DNA from: an uncultured Oscillospiraceae bacterium
Lineage (GTDB): Bacteria; Bacillota; Clostridia; Oscillospirales; Oscillospiraceae
Assembly (NCBI GenBank): GCA_944387285.1
Contig: CALXEH010000023.1
Span: 1 to 35,346 of the forward strand
Direction: 5' to 3'
Length of the DNA: 35,346 nt
Position 1 is the first letter of the stretch. Every line of letters begins with the position of its first letter. Under the pieces are notes generated by a model, which saw only the letters and a list, made by a program, of their open reading frames with translations, was not told where the DNA came from and made no database searches. A program made the translations under genes and the position numbers. Below are positions 24,204-32,461 of this stretch, piece after piece.

Positions 24204-24479
24204 ATGAATAAGGCAGAACTCATCTCCGCCGTGGCCGAAAAGACCGGCCTGTCCAAGAAGGACACCGACAAGGTCATCAGCGCGACCATCGACGCCATTA
24301 CTGCGGAGCTTATAGCCGGTGAGAAAGTTTCCCTGGTCGGCTTCGGCAGCTTTGACGTGAAGACCCGCGAGGGCCGCACGGGCCGCAACCCCAAGACCAA
24401 GGAGGAGATCTGGATCCCCGCCTCCCGCGTGCCCCAGTTCAAGGCCGGCAAGGCCCTCAAGGACGCCATTGCAAAATAA
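24204..24479 (+). CDS. hup: HU-family DNA-binding protein
   Basis: 91 residues. MNKAELISAVAEKTGLSKKD is the HU N-terminus; GFGSFDVKTREGRTGRNPKT is the family signature leading into the DNA-clasping arm, with Pro in the NPKT tip and the FKAGKALKDAI C-terminal helix. It compacts the nucleoid as a homodimer. AGGAGGA lies a few bases before the ATG. The upstream 75 bases are AT-rich with a TATTAT/TATATT -10 candidate near 24164-24171, but no convincing -35; an ATTTGC...GCAAAT inverted repeat (24128-24133 and 24152-24157) surrounds the promoter region. A strong terminator follows. Confidence 0.97.
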   Translation: MNKAELISAVAEKTGLSKKDTDKVISATIDAITAELIAGEKVSLVGFGSFDVKTREGRTGRNPKTKEEIWIPASRVPQFKAGKALKDAIAK

Positions 24480-24490
24480 GCCTGAATACG

Positions 24491-24533
24491 AAACGCGCCG
24501 CCTTCTGCATGGAAGGCGGCGCGTTTTTTATTT
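24491..24533. terminator. Strong terminator between hup and the ABC exporter
   Basis: A 15-bp perfect stem (24491-24505 with 24512-24526), loop TGCATG, then TTTTTTATTT on the plus strand. It lies nine bases from the stop of the convergent ABC gene and probably serves hup mainly. Confidence 0.92.
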
Positions 24534-24541
24534 GTCCTGCC

Positions 24542-26374
24542 CTACTCGGCCCGCAGGAGCCGCGCCGAGGATTCCTCGGCAAACTGGCGGCTGTAGAGCT
24601 CGTGATAGTAGCCGTGCCGCAGCAGCAGCTCGCGGTGCGTGCCCTGCTCCACGATCTTGCCGTCGCGGACGACCAGGATGAGGTCGGCGCGCCTTATCGT
24701 CGAGAGCCTGTGGGCTATGAGGAAGCTGGTGCGGTCCTTGAGTATGTGCTCTATGGCGTCCTGGATGAGCTGCTCGGTCTGGGTGTCGATGGAGCTCGTG
24801 GCCTCGTCCAGCACGAAAATGCGCGGGTCGGCCAGCACCGCCCTGGCAAACGAGACCAGCTGCTTTTCGCCCGTCGAGAGCTTGTCGCCGCCCTCGCCCA
24901 CGTCGCTGTCCCAGCCGTCCTCCAGCTTCTCCGCGACGATGTCGGCGGATACGGCCCGGGCCGCGGCCTCGACCTCCTCGTCCGTGGCGTCGAGCCTGCC
25001 GTAGCGGATGTTCTCGCGCAGCGAGCCGGAGAAGAGGTGCGGGCTCTGCAGCACATAGCCCAGGCTCGAATGCAGCCATAGCTGGCTGCGCTCGCGGTAG
25101 TCCACGCCGTCTATGAGTATCTGCCCGCCCGTCGGCTCGAAAAAGCGGCAGGCCAGGTTCACGAGCGTCGATTTGCCCGCGCCCGTCTCGCCCACGATGG
25201 CCACCGTCGTGCCCGCGGGTATCTTGAGGTCAAAGTGCGAGAGCACGTCCTCGCCGCCGTCCGGGTAGCGGAAGCTCACGTCCCTAAACTCGATATCGCC
25301 GCGTATGGGCTCCCAGTTCTCGCGCTTGGGCTCGAAGGCGTCGCCGTACTTCTCGCGCACGGCCTCGGAATCGCGCACGTTCGGCTCCGTGTCGAGCAGG
25401 CCCGTGACGCGCTCTATGCTGGCCTGGAGCGAGATGAACTCGGCCAGGTCCTCGGCCAGTATCTGTACCGGCTCAAAAATGCCCACGGCGTAGGTCACGA
25501 AGGCCGAGAGCGTGCTCAGGCCCAGCAGGCCCTCCAGGTCCATCCGCCCGCCCTGCCAGAGCACGACGGCCACGGCAAATGTGGAGCAGAAGAGCACCAG
25601 CGGGATATACACCGCGCCGAGCTTCGCCGCCTTCACGCCCGCCGCGCGGGTCTCGCCGGTGAGGCCGCGGAATTCCGCGTCGTTCGCCGCCTCGATGACC
25701 AGGGTCTTCGAGGTCTTGGCGCCCGTGATGCCCTCGTTGAAGGCCCCGGTTATCCTCGAGCTCAGCTTCCTTACCTTGCGGTTCCAGTGCAGGATGCGGT
25801 TCTGGAAGTAGCCCGTCAGAAGGGCCACGACCGGCACGACCAAAATGACCACCAGCGCCAGCTTCCAGTTGAGCAGCAGCATCGAGGCCAGCACGAAGAT
25901 GAGGTAGCACAGCGCCCAGAGCATGTCCGCCAGGTTCCAGGCCAGCATGCCGGCTATCTTGTTCGTGTCGTTCATCACCCGGCTTATGAGGTAGCCCACG
26001 GGCGTGACGTTATAGAACGAGAAGGACAGCTCCTGCAGGTGGGTGAAGAGCCTGCGCCGCAGGTCGCGGCCCAGGTACATCTCTATGCCCATGGACACGT
26101 TGCCGAAGCCCATGACCGCCAGAGACTGCAATATGATGGCCCCGAGGTAGAGCCCGGCGAAGGGCCAGAGCCCGGCGAGCGTCTCAGCCTCGATGAAATT
26201 CGCCACCGCGTAGCGCTGGAAGAGCGGCAGCGCCGCATCCACCATGGCGGTCAGAATGTTCAGGACGATCAGCAGCCCGAAGGCGCGGCGGCGCGGGCGC
26301 AGGTAGGGGCCCAGGCGCTTCCATATCTTTATGTCAAAGGACTTGGTATATTCCTGTTCGTCATATGCCGGCAT
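24542..26374 (-). CDS. Heterodimeric ABC exporter subunit with complete catalytic Walker B
   Basis: 610 residues: a six-helix exporter domain at about 30-315 and an ATPase domain at about 360-590. Walker A is GETGAGKST at 395-403. Walker B ends VLDEA with the catalytic Glu524. The signature is LSTGEKQ at 499-505, a deviation from LSGGQ. It overlaps the preceding ABC gene by 14 bases, and AAGGAGG lies upstream of the ATG. Together they form a BmrCD/LmrCD-type heterodimer, probably exporting drugs, lipids or peptides from the membrane. Its degenerate signature faces the partner's degenerate Walker B, making one dead ATP site. Confidence 0.93.
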   Translation of the reverse strand: MPAYDEQEYTKSFDIKIWKRLGPYLRPRRRAFGLLIVLNILTAMVDAALPLFQRYAVANFIEAETLAGLWPFAGLYLGAIILQSLAVMGFGNVSMGIEMYLGRDLRRRLFTHLQELSFSFYNVTPVGYLISRVMNDTNKIAGMLAWNLADMLWALCYLIFVLASMLLLNWKLALVVILVVPVVALLTGYFQNRILHWNRKVRKLSSRITGAFNEGITGAKTSKTLVIEAANDAEFRGLTGETRAAGVKAAKLGAVYIPLVLFCSTFAVAVVLWQGGRMDLEGLLGLSTLSAFVTYAVGIFEPVQILAEDLAEFISLQASIERVTGLLDTEPNVRDSEAVREKYGDAFEPKRENWEPIRGDIEFRDVSFRYPDGGEDVLSHFDLKIPAGTTVAIVGETGAGKSTLVNLACRFFEPTGGQILIDGVDYRERSQLWLHSSLGYVLQSPHLFSGSLRENIRYGRLDATDEEVEAAARAVSADIVAEKLEDGWDSDVGEGGDKLSTGEKQLVSFARAVLADPRIFVLDEATSSIDTQTEQLIQDAIEHILKDRTSFLIAHRLSTIRRADLILVVRDGKIVEQGTHRELLLRHGYYHELYSRQFAEESSARLLRAE

Positions 26375-28211
26375 GGGCCTCGCCTCCTTCCTCTATGAGC
26401 CTGCGGTCGTCGCTGCTCATCTGTATGTCGTAGATCTCCCGGTACACGCCGGGGCGGGAAATGAGCTCCTCGTGCGTGCCTATGTCCGAAATGCGGCCGC
26501 CCTCGAGCACTAGGATGCGGTCGGCCTGCATCAGCGTCGTTATCCGGTGCGAGATGAGTATGACCGTCGCACGCTCCAGGCTCCCGCGCAGGGCGGCGCG
26601 GATCTTAGCGTCCGTCTCCGAATCCACGGCCGAGAGCGAGTCGTCGAAGACCATGATGGGCGTGCCCGCCAGCAGCATGCGCGCTATGGCGACGCGCTGC
26701 TTCTGCCCGCCCGAGAGGGTGACGCCCCGCTCGCCCACCAGCGTGTCGTAGCCGTCCGGGAACTCCGTGATGGCCTCGTCCACGCAGGCTATGGCCGCGG
26801 CCCTGCGTATGCCCGCCTCGTCCGTGCCGGGGCGCGAGGCGGCGATGTTCTCCCGGATGGTGCGCGAGAACAGGAAGGGCTCCTGCAGGACCAGGCCCAC
26901 GTTTTGCCTGAGGTGGGCCCGGTTTATGAGCCGGATGTCCCTGCCGCCTATCGTGATGCTGCCCTGGCCGTCGCCGAGGTCGTAGAGCCGGTCCAGCAGG
27001 TGGACGAGCGTGCTCTTGCCCGAACCCGTGCCGCCCAGGATGGCAAAGGTCGAGCCCGCCGGCACGGTGAAGCTGACGTCGTGCAGCACCTCCTGGCCCT
27101 CGTAGCCGAAGCTGACGTGGGAAAACTCTATGTCGCCGTCCATGGGCGCGTCCTCCGCGCCGGGCAGCTCCCGCTCCTCCTCGGCGCCCAGTATATAGGC
27201 CACCCTGTCCATCGAAACGCCGGCTTTGCTCATATCCGCCAGCACGCGCCCAAGGCTCCTGACCGGCCAGGCAAGGGTGGAGTTATAGCTGACGAAGGCC
27301 AGGAAGCCGCCGAGCGAGAGCTCGCCGTTCACGGCCTCCACGACGCCGAGAAGTAAGATGACCATCACCTGCAGGCAGGTCAGCAGCGTGCCCGAGGCCC
27401 AGTAGACCGCCAGGACGCGCCCGAGCCTTATCCAGAGCTCGGAGAAGTGGTCGTTCTTTTCGTTGAACTTGCCGAGCTCAAAGCTCTCGCGCCCAAAGGC
27501 CCTGACCACGCGCACGCCGGTGAGGTTCTCCTGCACCAGGGTGGTCAGCTCGCCCTCGGCCTCGTCCGCGACCTTGAACCTCGAGGCGATGCGCCCGTAA
27601 AACAGGCCCGAGCTGAGCGCTACCAGCGGCACGAAGGCCAGCGACACCAGGGCCAGCTTTGTGTTCATAGAGAACATGGCCCAGAGGTACACCGCAATGA
27701 CTATGAGCGTGCGCATGACCTCCACCAGCTGGTTGCAGACAAAGGTTCGCACGACCTCGACGTCGGAGGTGCAGCGCTGTATCATCTCACCGGTCTGGTG
27801 GGCCGTATGCCAGGCGAAGGGCAGGCGCTGGATGTGGGCAAAGAGCTCGTCGCGTATGCCCTTCACAAAGCCCTCCGAGCCCTTGGACAGGCTCAGCCTC
27901 TGCCCGAAGATGGCCAGGCCCCTAAGCGCGGCAAAGACCACGACCGCCCCGCCGGCCCAGAGCAGCGCGCGCCCAGGCTCGGAGCGCAGGGCCTCTATGG
28001 GCAGCAGCGACCTGATGGCGCCCGGCAGCTGCGGCTCCTCTGTGCCGAGCACCGAGTCCACCGTCACCCGCACTATCTGCGGTATGAGGGCGTTGAATAT
28101 CTGGCTGAACAGGGAAAAGAGCAGGCCCAGGGCAAAATAGCCCGCCACCGGCCGCAGGTACCTGACGACCAGCGCGGCCTTCTCTCCGCCTGTTAGTTTT
28201 CTCTCCTTCAT
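26361..28211 (-). CDS. Heterodimeric ABC exporter subunit with degenerate catalytic site
   Basis: 616 residues from the ATG at 28211, which has GGGAGG five bases upstream; an earlier in-frame start would include the attenuator. Six membrane helices occupy about 20-325 and the ATPase domain 360-600. Walker A is GGTGSGKST at 393-401 and the signature LSGGQ at 499-503 is normal, but Walker B reads VFDDS, with Asp524 in place of the catalytic glutamate. This subunit therefore contributes the non-hydrolysing site and lends its intact signature to the partner. First structural gene behind the leader ORF and terminator, so expression is probably set by attenuation. Confidence 0.93.
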   Translation of the reverse strand: MKERKLTGGEKAALVVRYLRPVAGYFALGLLFSLFSQIFNALIPQIVRVTVDSVLGTEEPQLPGAIRSLLPIEALRSEPGRALLWAGGAVVVFAALRGLAIFGQRLSLSKGSEGFVKGIRDELFAHIQRLPFAWHTAHQTGEMIQRCTSDVEVVRTFVCNQLVEVMRTLIVIAVYLWAMFSMNTKLALVSLAFVPLVALSSGLFYGRIASRFKVADEAEGELTTLVQENLTGVRVVRAFGRESFELGKFNEKNDHFSELWIRLGRVLAVYWASGTLLTCLQVMVILLLGVVEAVNGELSLGGFLAFVSYNSTLAWPVRSLGRVLADMSKAGVSMDRVAYILGAEEERELPGAEDAPMDGDIEFSHVSFGYEGQEVLHDVSFTVPAGSTFAILGGTGSGKSTLVHLLDRLYDLGDGQGSITIGGRDIRLINRAHLRQNVGLVLQEPFLFSRTIRENIAASRPGTDEAGIRRAAAIACVDEAITEFPDGYDTLVGERGVTLSGGQKQRVAIARMLLAGTPIMVFDDSLSAVDSETDAKIRAALRGSLERATVILISHRITTLMQADRILVLEGGRISDIGTHEELISRPGVYREIYDIQMSSDDRRLIEEGGEAHAGI

Positions 28212-28226
28212 AGAACCTCCCAAAGT

Positions 28227-28259
28227 AAAAAACGTGCCCCGGCCGGAAGCCGGGACACG
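28227..28259 (-). terminator. Attenuator terminator before the ABC exporter genes
   Basis: Minus strand: an 11-bp stem (28259-28249 with 28243-28233, one G-U pair), loop TTCCG, then T6. It lies between the leader ORF and the exporter ribosome binding site, seven bases before GGGAGG, so most transcripts should end here unless the hairpin is prevented. Confidence 0.88.
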
Positions 28260-28294
28260 CTTGAAAAACCCCAAAAAGCGCAGTTATGGCGCAG

Positions 28295-28378
28295 TCAGAG
28301 GCAAGCAGAACGCGACGGCCCGCCGGATATTGCAGCTATGCGGATGTTTTCGCCTTTAACGTTGCGGGTCCTCATCAT
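28295..28378 (-). CDS. 27-residue leader peptide of the ABC exporter operon
   Basis: A small ORF of 27 codons, beginning MMRTRNVKGE and ending SRSACL. It has one of the best ribosome binding sites in the window (GGAGG seven bases before the ATG) and lies between a consensus promoter and an intrinsic terminator that guards the exporter genes. This is the layout of bmrB-bmrC-bmrD in Bacillus, where ribosome stalling on a leader peptide lets transcription reach a heterodimeric drug exporter. The peptide sequence itself is not recognisably BmrB. The peptide is Arg-rich (five of 27). Expression and function are inferred from arrangement. Confidence 0.7.
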   Translation of the reverse strand: MMRTRNVKGENIRIAAISGGPSRSACL

Positions 28379-28422
28379 TCTGTCGCCTCCTTTCATAATT
28401 TTTTCGCTCACGCGCAAGAAGC

Positions 28423-28451
28423 AGTATATAACAGCCTCCGCCCTCTGTCAA
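28423..28451 (-). promoter_or_regulatory. Sigma-A promoter of the leader peptide and ABC exporter operon
   Basis: Minus strand: perfect -35 TTGACA (28451-28446), 17-bp spacer, -10 TATACT (28428-28423). Start near 28416, giving about 38 bases before the leader peptide ATG. Confidence 0.85.
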
Positions 28452-28579
28452 GGGGCCAATTTCCCTTTACAAAACGCGCAGGATGTAAGGGATTTTGTCA
28501 AATGGGCGCTTTTGTCTATGTACCCGGGCAGAGCCGGGGCGGTACAATACTTGATAATACAGAGAAAGGAGGAGAAATT
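28452..28579 (+). promoter_or_regulatory. Upstream region of the radical SAM gene, with inverted repeats
   Basis: No strong promoter is visible. The best candidate is TTGTCA (28495-28500), 16-bp spacer, TATGTA (28517-28522). Two inverted repeats are present: CCCTTTACA with TGTAAGGG (about 28463-28491) and GTACC with GGTAC enclosing a GC-rich arm (28520-28545). Either could be a regulator site or leader hairpin. Ribosome binding site AAAGGAGGAG ends just before the GTG start. Confidence 0.4.
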
Positions 28580-29920
28580 GTGGATATAGAGACAAGGCTG
28601 AAGAAGGCGGCGCTTTCTACAGCCATGGGATATATCGGCAAGGACCCCGAAAAGAACGCCATCAAGCTGCTGGGCTGGGTGGACGCCGTGGCGGGCGAGG
28701 GCAACCTGGCGGCCCAGAGGGCCGCGATACGCAAGGTGCTCGAGGACCCGGACTGCAGCATGTACAAACTCATTATGAGCGTGTTCCACGATATCGACAG
28801 CGACGTGCTCAAAAAGATGTTTGAGAACTTCGTCATAAACGCAAACGTGGTCGGCTTCCAGAAGCAGGCCGAGCTCAAGGAGAAATACGGCTGCAACATG
28901 CCCTGGACCATACTCATGGACCCGACGACGGCCTGCAACCTGCGCTGCATCGGCTGCTGGGCCGCAGACTACGGCAAGAGCCTCTCCATGAGCTATGACG
29001 AGCTGAACGATATCATCCGCCAGGGCAAGGAGCTGGGCATATACCTGTACCTCTTCTCCGGCGGCGAGCCGCTGACGCGGAAAAAGGTCATAATCAGGCT
29101 CTGCGAGGAGCACAATGACTGCCAGTTCCTCGCCTTCACGAACGGCACACTCATAGACGAGGACTTTGCGCGCGATATGCTGAGGGTGAAGAACTTCGTG
29201 CCCGCGATAAGCGTCGAGGGCTTCGAGGCCGCGACGGACGCGCGGCGCGGCGAGGGCACCTACAAGGCGGTCATGGCGGCGATGTCGAGGCTCAGGGCCT
29301 ACAGGCTGCCCTTCGGCGTGTCCTGCTGCTACACCTCGCAGAACATAGACTCGCTCAGCTCCGAGGAGTTCTTCGACCACATCATCAAATGCGGCGCGAA
29401 GTTCGCCTGGTTCTTCCACTACATGCCCGTGGGCGTGGACGCGGTGACGGAACTGCTGCCCAGCCCCGAACAGCGCGAGCACATGTACCGCAAGCTGCGC
29501 GAGTACCGCGCGACCAAGCCCATATTCCCCATCGACTTCCAGAACGACGGCGAGTTCGTGGGCGGCTGCGTGGCCGGCGGCCGCAGCTATCTGCACATCA
29601 GCGCCGGCGGCGATATCGAGCCCTGCGCCTTCATCCACTACTCTGACTCGAACATCAGGGAAAAGACCCTGCTGGAGGCCCTGCGCTCGCCGCTCTTCAT
29701 GGCCTACCACGACAACCAGCCCTTCAACTGCAACCATCTGCGGCCCTGCCCGATGCTCGAAAACCCCGAGCGCCTGGCGGCCATGGTCAAGCAGTCGGGC
29801 GCACACTCCACCGATATGCAGTCGCCCGAGGACGCGGAAAAGCTGAAGGAAAAATGCCGGCCCTACGCCGAGGCCTGGAAGCCCACCGCCGACAGGCTCT
29901 GGCAGGAAAAGGGCAAATAA
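28580..29920 (+). CDS. Radical SAM protein with C-terminal SPASM/twitch-like region, substrate unknown
   Basis: 446 residues from a GTG at 28580 preceded by AAAGGAGGAG. An alpha-helical N-terminal domain of about 105 residues is followed by the radical SAM core: Cys119, Cys123 and Cys126 (CNLRCIGC) bind the SAM-ligating 4Fe-4S cluster, and YLYLFSGGEPLTRKK is the SAM-contact GGEP motif. The C-terminal part has further cysteines (GGCVAGG, IEPCAF, FNCNHLRPCP) that could hold auxiliary clusters. The sequence belongs to a widespread clostridial radical SAM group that I recognise by pattern, but the reaction is not known to me. It lies divergent from the ABC exporter, which may or may not be functional linkage. 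Confidence 0.88.
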   Translation: MDIETRLKKAALSTAMGYIGKDPEKNAIKLLGWVDAVAGEGNLAAQRAAIRKVLEDPDCSMYKLIMSVFHDIDSDVLKKMFENFVINANVVGFQKQAELKEKYGCNMPWTILMDPTTACNLRCIGCWAADYGKSLSMSYDELNDIIRQGKELGIYLYLFSGGEPLTRKKVIIRLCEEHNDCQFLAFTNGTLIDEDFARDMLRVKNFVPAISVEGFEAATDARRGEGTYKAVMAAMSRLRAYRLPFGVSCCYTSQNIDSLSSEEFFDHIIKCGAKFAWFFHYMPVGVDAVTELLPSPEQREHMYRKLREYRATKPIFPIDFQNDGEFVGGCVAGGRSYLHISAGGDIEPCAFIHYSDSNIREKTLLEALRSPLFMAYHDNQPFNCNHLRPCPMLENPERLAAMVKQSGAHSTDMQSPEDAEKLKEKCRPYAEAWKPTADRLWQEKGK

Positions 29921-29979
29921 AAGCGCGTCCCACACCACACCGACAGTCCCCTATCACGCAGTCGTCCCCCTTACTGTTT

Positions 29980-30026
29980 GAGCCCCGGAGAGGCCTTGCC
30001 GCTCCGGGGCTCATTTTATGCTTTTC
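29980..30026 (+). terminator. Terminator after the radical SAM gene
   Basis: An 11-bp perfect stem (GAGCCCCGGAG, 29980-29990, with its complement at 30002-30012), followed by ATTTTATGCTTTT. It also lies just past the stop of the convergent aminotransferase pseudogene. Confidence 0.85.
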
Positions 30027-30028
30027 CC

Positions 30029-31122
30029 TCACGCCTTTGCGCCGGCCGCGGCGCCCAGGCAGTCCAGCAGGCGCGGCAGCTCCTCCGACCGCGGTATCCT
30101 AAGCCGCACGGAGTTCTGGCCCAGCGGCTCGAACTCCCGGCCTGAGCAGGTCAGGACGCCGTGCCTGAGCAGCAGCGCCTGCAGGTCGACCGACTCGTCC
30201 TCGTGCGTCAGGGTACAGATGGGCACGCGGTCGTCCGTGCCGCGCATGCTGAGTCCCTTGCCCAGGGCGGACCTGAGCGCACGCTTTGCCGAGGCGAACT
30301 CAGCAGAGTGCGAGGCCGGAAAGCCCCGGTCCGATAGCGCCGCAGCGGAGAGCACCGCGCAGGCTCGCTCACCATGTAGGGGTTGCTCACCTTGTCTATG
30401 TAGCGTATGAGCTCCTTTGCCGTGATGATATAGCCCGCACGCAGCCCAGCGAGTCCGAAGCCCTTGGAAAAGGTGCGCACGATGACGATGTTCTTGTACT
30501 TCGGCCCGAGCAGCACCGAGGACTCCCCGCAGGGCAGGAAGTCGGCATAGGCCTCGTCTATGAGCGCATAGACGCCAAGGGCCTCACACTTTGCCAGGAC
30601 GCGGTCTATCTCCGCCTGGGGCAGGTACCGGCCGGTGGGGTTGTTCGGGTTGTCTATGTAGACGAGCGAGGTGTCCCGGGTTATCGCATCGAGCATGGCG
30701 TCCACATCCCCGCGCGGGTCAGAGGACGCCGAGGGCACACCCGTATAGCGCATGCCCATCATGCGCGTGTACTCTACCATGTCCGTGAAGGCCGGGGCAA
30801 AGCCGACCACTTCCGCGCCGGGCTTAGCCAGGATGTTGCACAGCAGGCAAAGCGCCGAGATGCTGCCATCCGTCGGCACCACGTTCTCAGGCTCTATGAA
30901 GGCGTAGTCAGCCCAGTAGCGCACCACCTCGTCGTGTATCGCACGCGAGTGCGGATAGCGGCACATGCGCTCGAGATCAAAGCTCCGCCAGGCCTCGCGC
31001 ACACAGTCCGGGAAGCCGTAGGGGTTCTCACCCATGCTGCAGTCGAGCAGACCGGAGCCGCTCTCCGGCGTGTCCAGCGCGTAGCTGCGCCGCTCCGGGA
31101 TAAGTTCCTCGCGTATTTTCAT
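30029..31122 (-). pseudogene. HisC-like class I/II aminotransferase, disrupted by a one-base frameshift
   Basis: The start at 31122 (MKIREELIPE, GAGAGGT upstream) opens a frame with DNPNNPTG at about 157-164, DEAYADF at 189-195 and the PLP lysine Lys220 in TFSKGFGLAGLRAGY. After residue 253 (near 30364-30366) the frame goes wrong. The remainder, starting VLSAAALSD and ending at the stop at 30029, continues in another frame. Adding one base there restores a protein of about 364 residues, the normal length for this family. It is either a recent inactivating mutation or a sequencing or assembly error. The intact protein would be a histidinol-phosphate or related aminotransferase; no histidine or cobalamin genes are nearby to decide. 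Confidence 0.82.
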
Positions 31123-31147
31123 TTTACCTCTCTCCTCTCTGCTCCGC

Positions 31148-32359
31148 TCAGCCGTGTTCCGCAAGGTAGGTCGAGACGCGATCCTGCATCCTTGCCGCCG
31201 CCGTCTCCAGCGTGCAGTCGCCCGCGAAGTACGCCTGGGCCTCCTCTATGAGCATCAGTGTTACGGTCTGCGGGCAGTTCTCGCTCGCAAGGCCCGAGTC
31301 CAGCAGGCCGTAGAGCTTCTCCGCGTCCGATTGCTTATGCAGGCCCGTCAGCACCGCCGTCTCCTGCCTGCCGTCCAGCTCACTTTGCAGCATTGGGAAG
31401 CTCTCGCACTGCTCCTGTGCCTTCGGGCTCAGGACGAAGCGCAGAAATTCCATCGCGCCCCCAGTATCGCCCGCCGCCGTCGCGTAAAAACACATGCCCG
31501 TCGTCAGCCAGCCCTGCGCTCCGTCGGCCTGCCCCGGGAAACCCATGAAACAGTAGTCCTCGCCGCAGGCGAGCTGTATGCCGCCGCCGAACCAGTTCTC
31601 CGCCGTCAGCAGATAGCTCTCCAGAAGGCAGAGCTGCACTTCGGGATAGGGCGAGTCGTCCGCGCGCTGGCCCATGCACAGCTCGAGCAGCTTCAGAAAG
31701 CCCTCGCTTTCAAAGTCGCAGCTCGCCGTCTCCCAGTCTATGTACTTCCCAGCGGCAAAGCTCACCACACGCTTGAACAGCTCTGTGCGCGTCATCCACT
31801 GCTGGAACACTTTGGCGCCCTCGCCCAAGCACGCGGCGTACTGCTCCGCCTCCTCCATCGTCAGGCTCTGCCGGCCGTCCACCCGGCTCGGCTGCGTCAG
31901 GAAAGTCCAGACCTCGAACTCGTAGGGCAGCGCGTACACCGCATCCTGCGCCTTGAGCGCCCCGTACATGCAGGGCACGAGCTCTGAGGCGAACTCGTCC
32001 ACGAGCCCCGTGAGCTCAACGAACCGTCCCGAGGCCTGCGCGCCCTCAAAGCTCGAATCCGTCTCCGTCACGAGGATATCCGGCGCTTTCCCCGTCGCAA
32101 GCTCCAGCGTAAGGTCATCCGGCGTGATGCCAGAGCCGCCGTACTTGTATTCCTCTATCTCGACCTTGTACTCCTCATTCTGCGCGTTGAACAGGCTCGC
32201 AAGCACCCGCGCCTCCGGCACCGTGTTCACAAGGCCCATCCTCAGTATCCGCCTGCCGTCCGCCGCCAGCTCCGGCGTCGCCTCAGGCTCCGCCGCGCCG
32301 CAGCCCGCCACGCCCAAAAGCAGGGCGAGCGCCGCGAACAATGCCGCAGCCCTTCGCAT
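31148..32359 (-). CDS. Family 1-type extracellular solute-binding lipoprotein
   Basis: 403 residues. The signal peptide ends in the lipobox GVAGC with Cys20. The mature part looks like a family 1 binding protein of ABC importers: RILRMGLVNTVPEARVLASLFNAQNEEYKVEIEEYKYGG, then LELATGKAPDILV, and MEFLRFVLSPKAQE near the C-terminus. Such proteins usually bind sugars or oligosaccharides, but no permease or ATPase gene is adjacent, so it is an orphan here. The ATG at 32359 follows GGGGGCTGTGAT. The frameshifted aminotransferase starts 25 bases after its stop. Confidence 0.85.
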   Translation of the reverse strand: MRRAAALFAALALLLGVAGCGAAEPEATPELAADGRRILRMGLVNTVPEARVLASLFNAQNEEYKVEIEEYKYGGSGITPDDLTLELATGKAPDILVTETDSSFEGAQASGRFVELTGLVDEFASELVPCMYGALKAQDAVYALPYEFEVWTFLTQPSRVDGRQSLTMEEAEQYAACLGEGAKVFQQWMTRTELFKRVVSFAAGKYIDWETASCDFESEGFLKLLELCMGQRADDSPYPEVQLCLLESYLLTAENWFGGGIQLACGEDYCFMGFPGQADGAQGWLTTGMCFYATAAGDTGGAMEFLRFVLSPKAQEQCESFPMLQSELDGRQETAVLTGLHKQSDAEKLYGLLDSGLASENCPQTVTLMLIEEAQAYFAGDCTLETAAARMQDRVSTYLAEHG

Positions 32360-32461
32360 ATCACAGCCCCCTGTCCTCTGATTTTAGCCCATTTTACAGC
32401 GGGTTTGTATCCATTCTGCATCAGGCATGCCGCATTTCGGCGGGAAATTATGAACTTTCAG

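Noticed and set aside
28279..28296. A second small hairpin (GCGC stem followed by T5) just after the leader ORF
   Set aside because: The stem is only four base pairs, too weak for a terminator on its own; it may still take part in alternative folding.
28295..28378. Leader ORF as a RiPP precursor for the divergent radical SAM enzyme and ABC exporter
   Set aside because: The exporter has no peptidase domain, the radical SAM enzyme belongs to a common clostridial group, and the ORF sits exactly between promoter and attenuator, which fits a regulatory peptide better.
30029..30355. A separate 108-residue protein
   Set aside because: It is the C-terminal domain of the HisC-like aminotransferase in the shifted frame, with no start site of its own.
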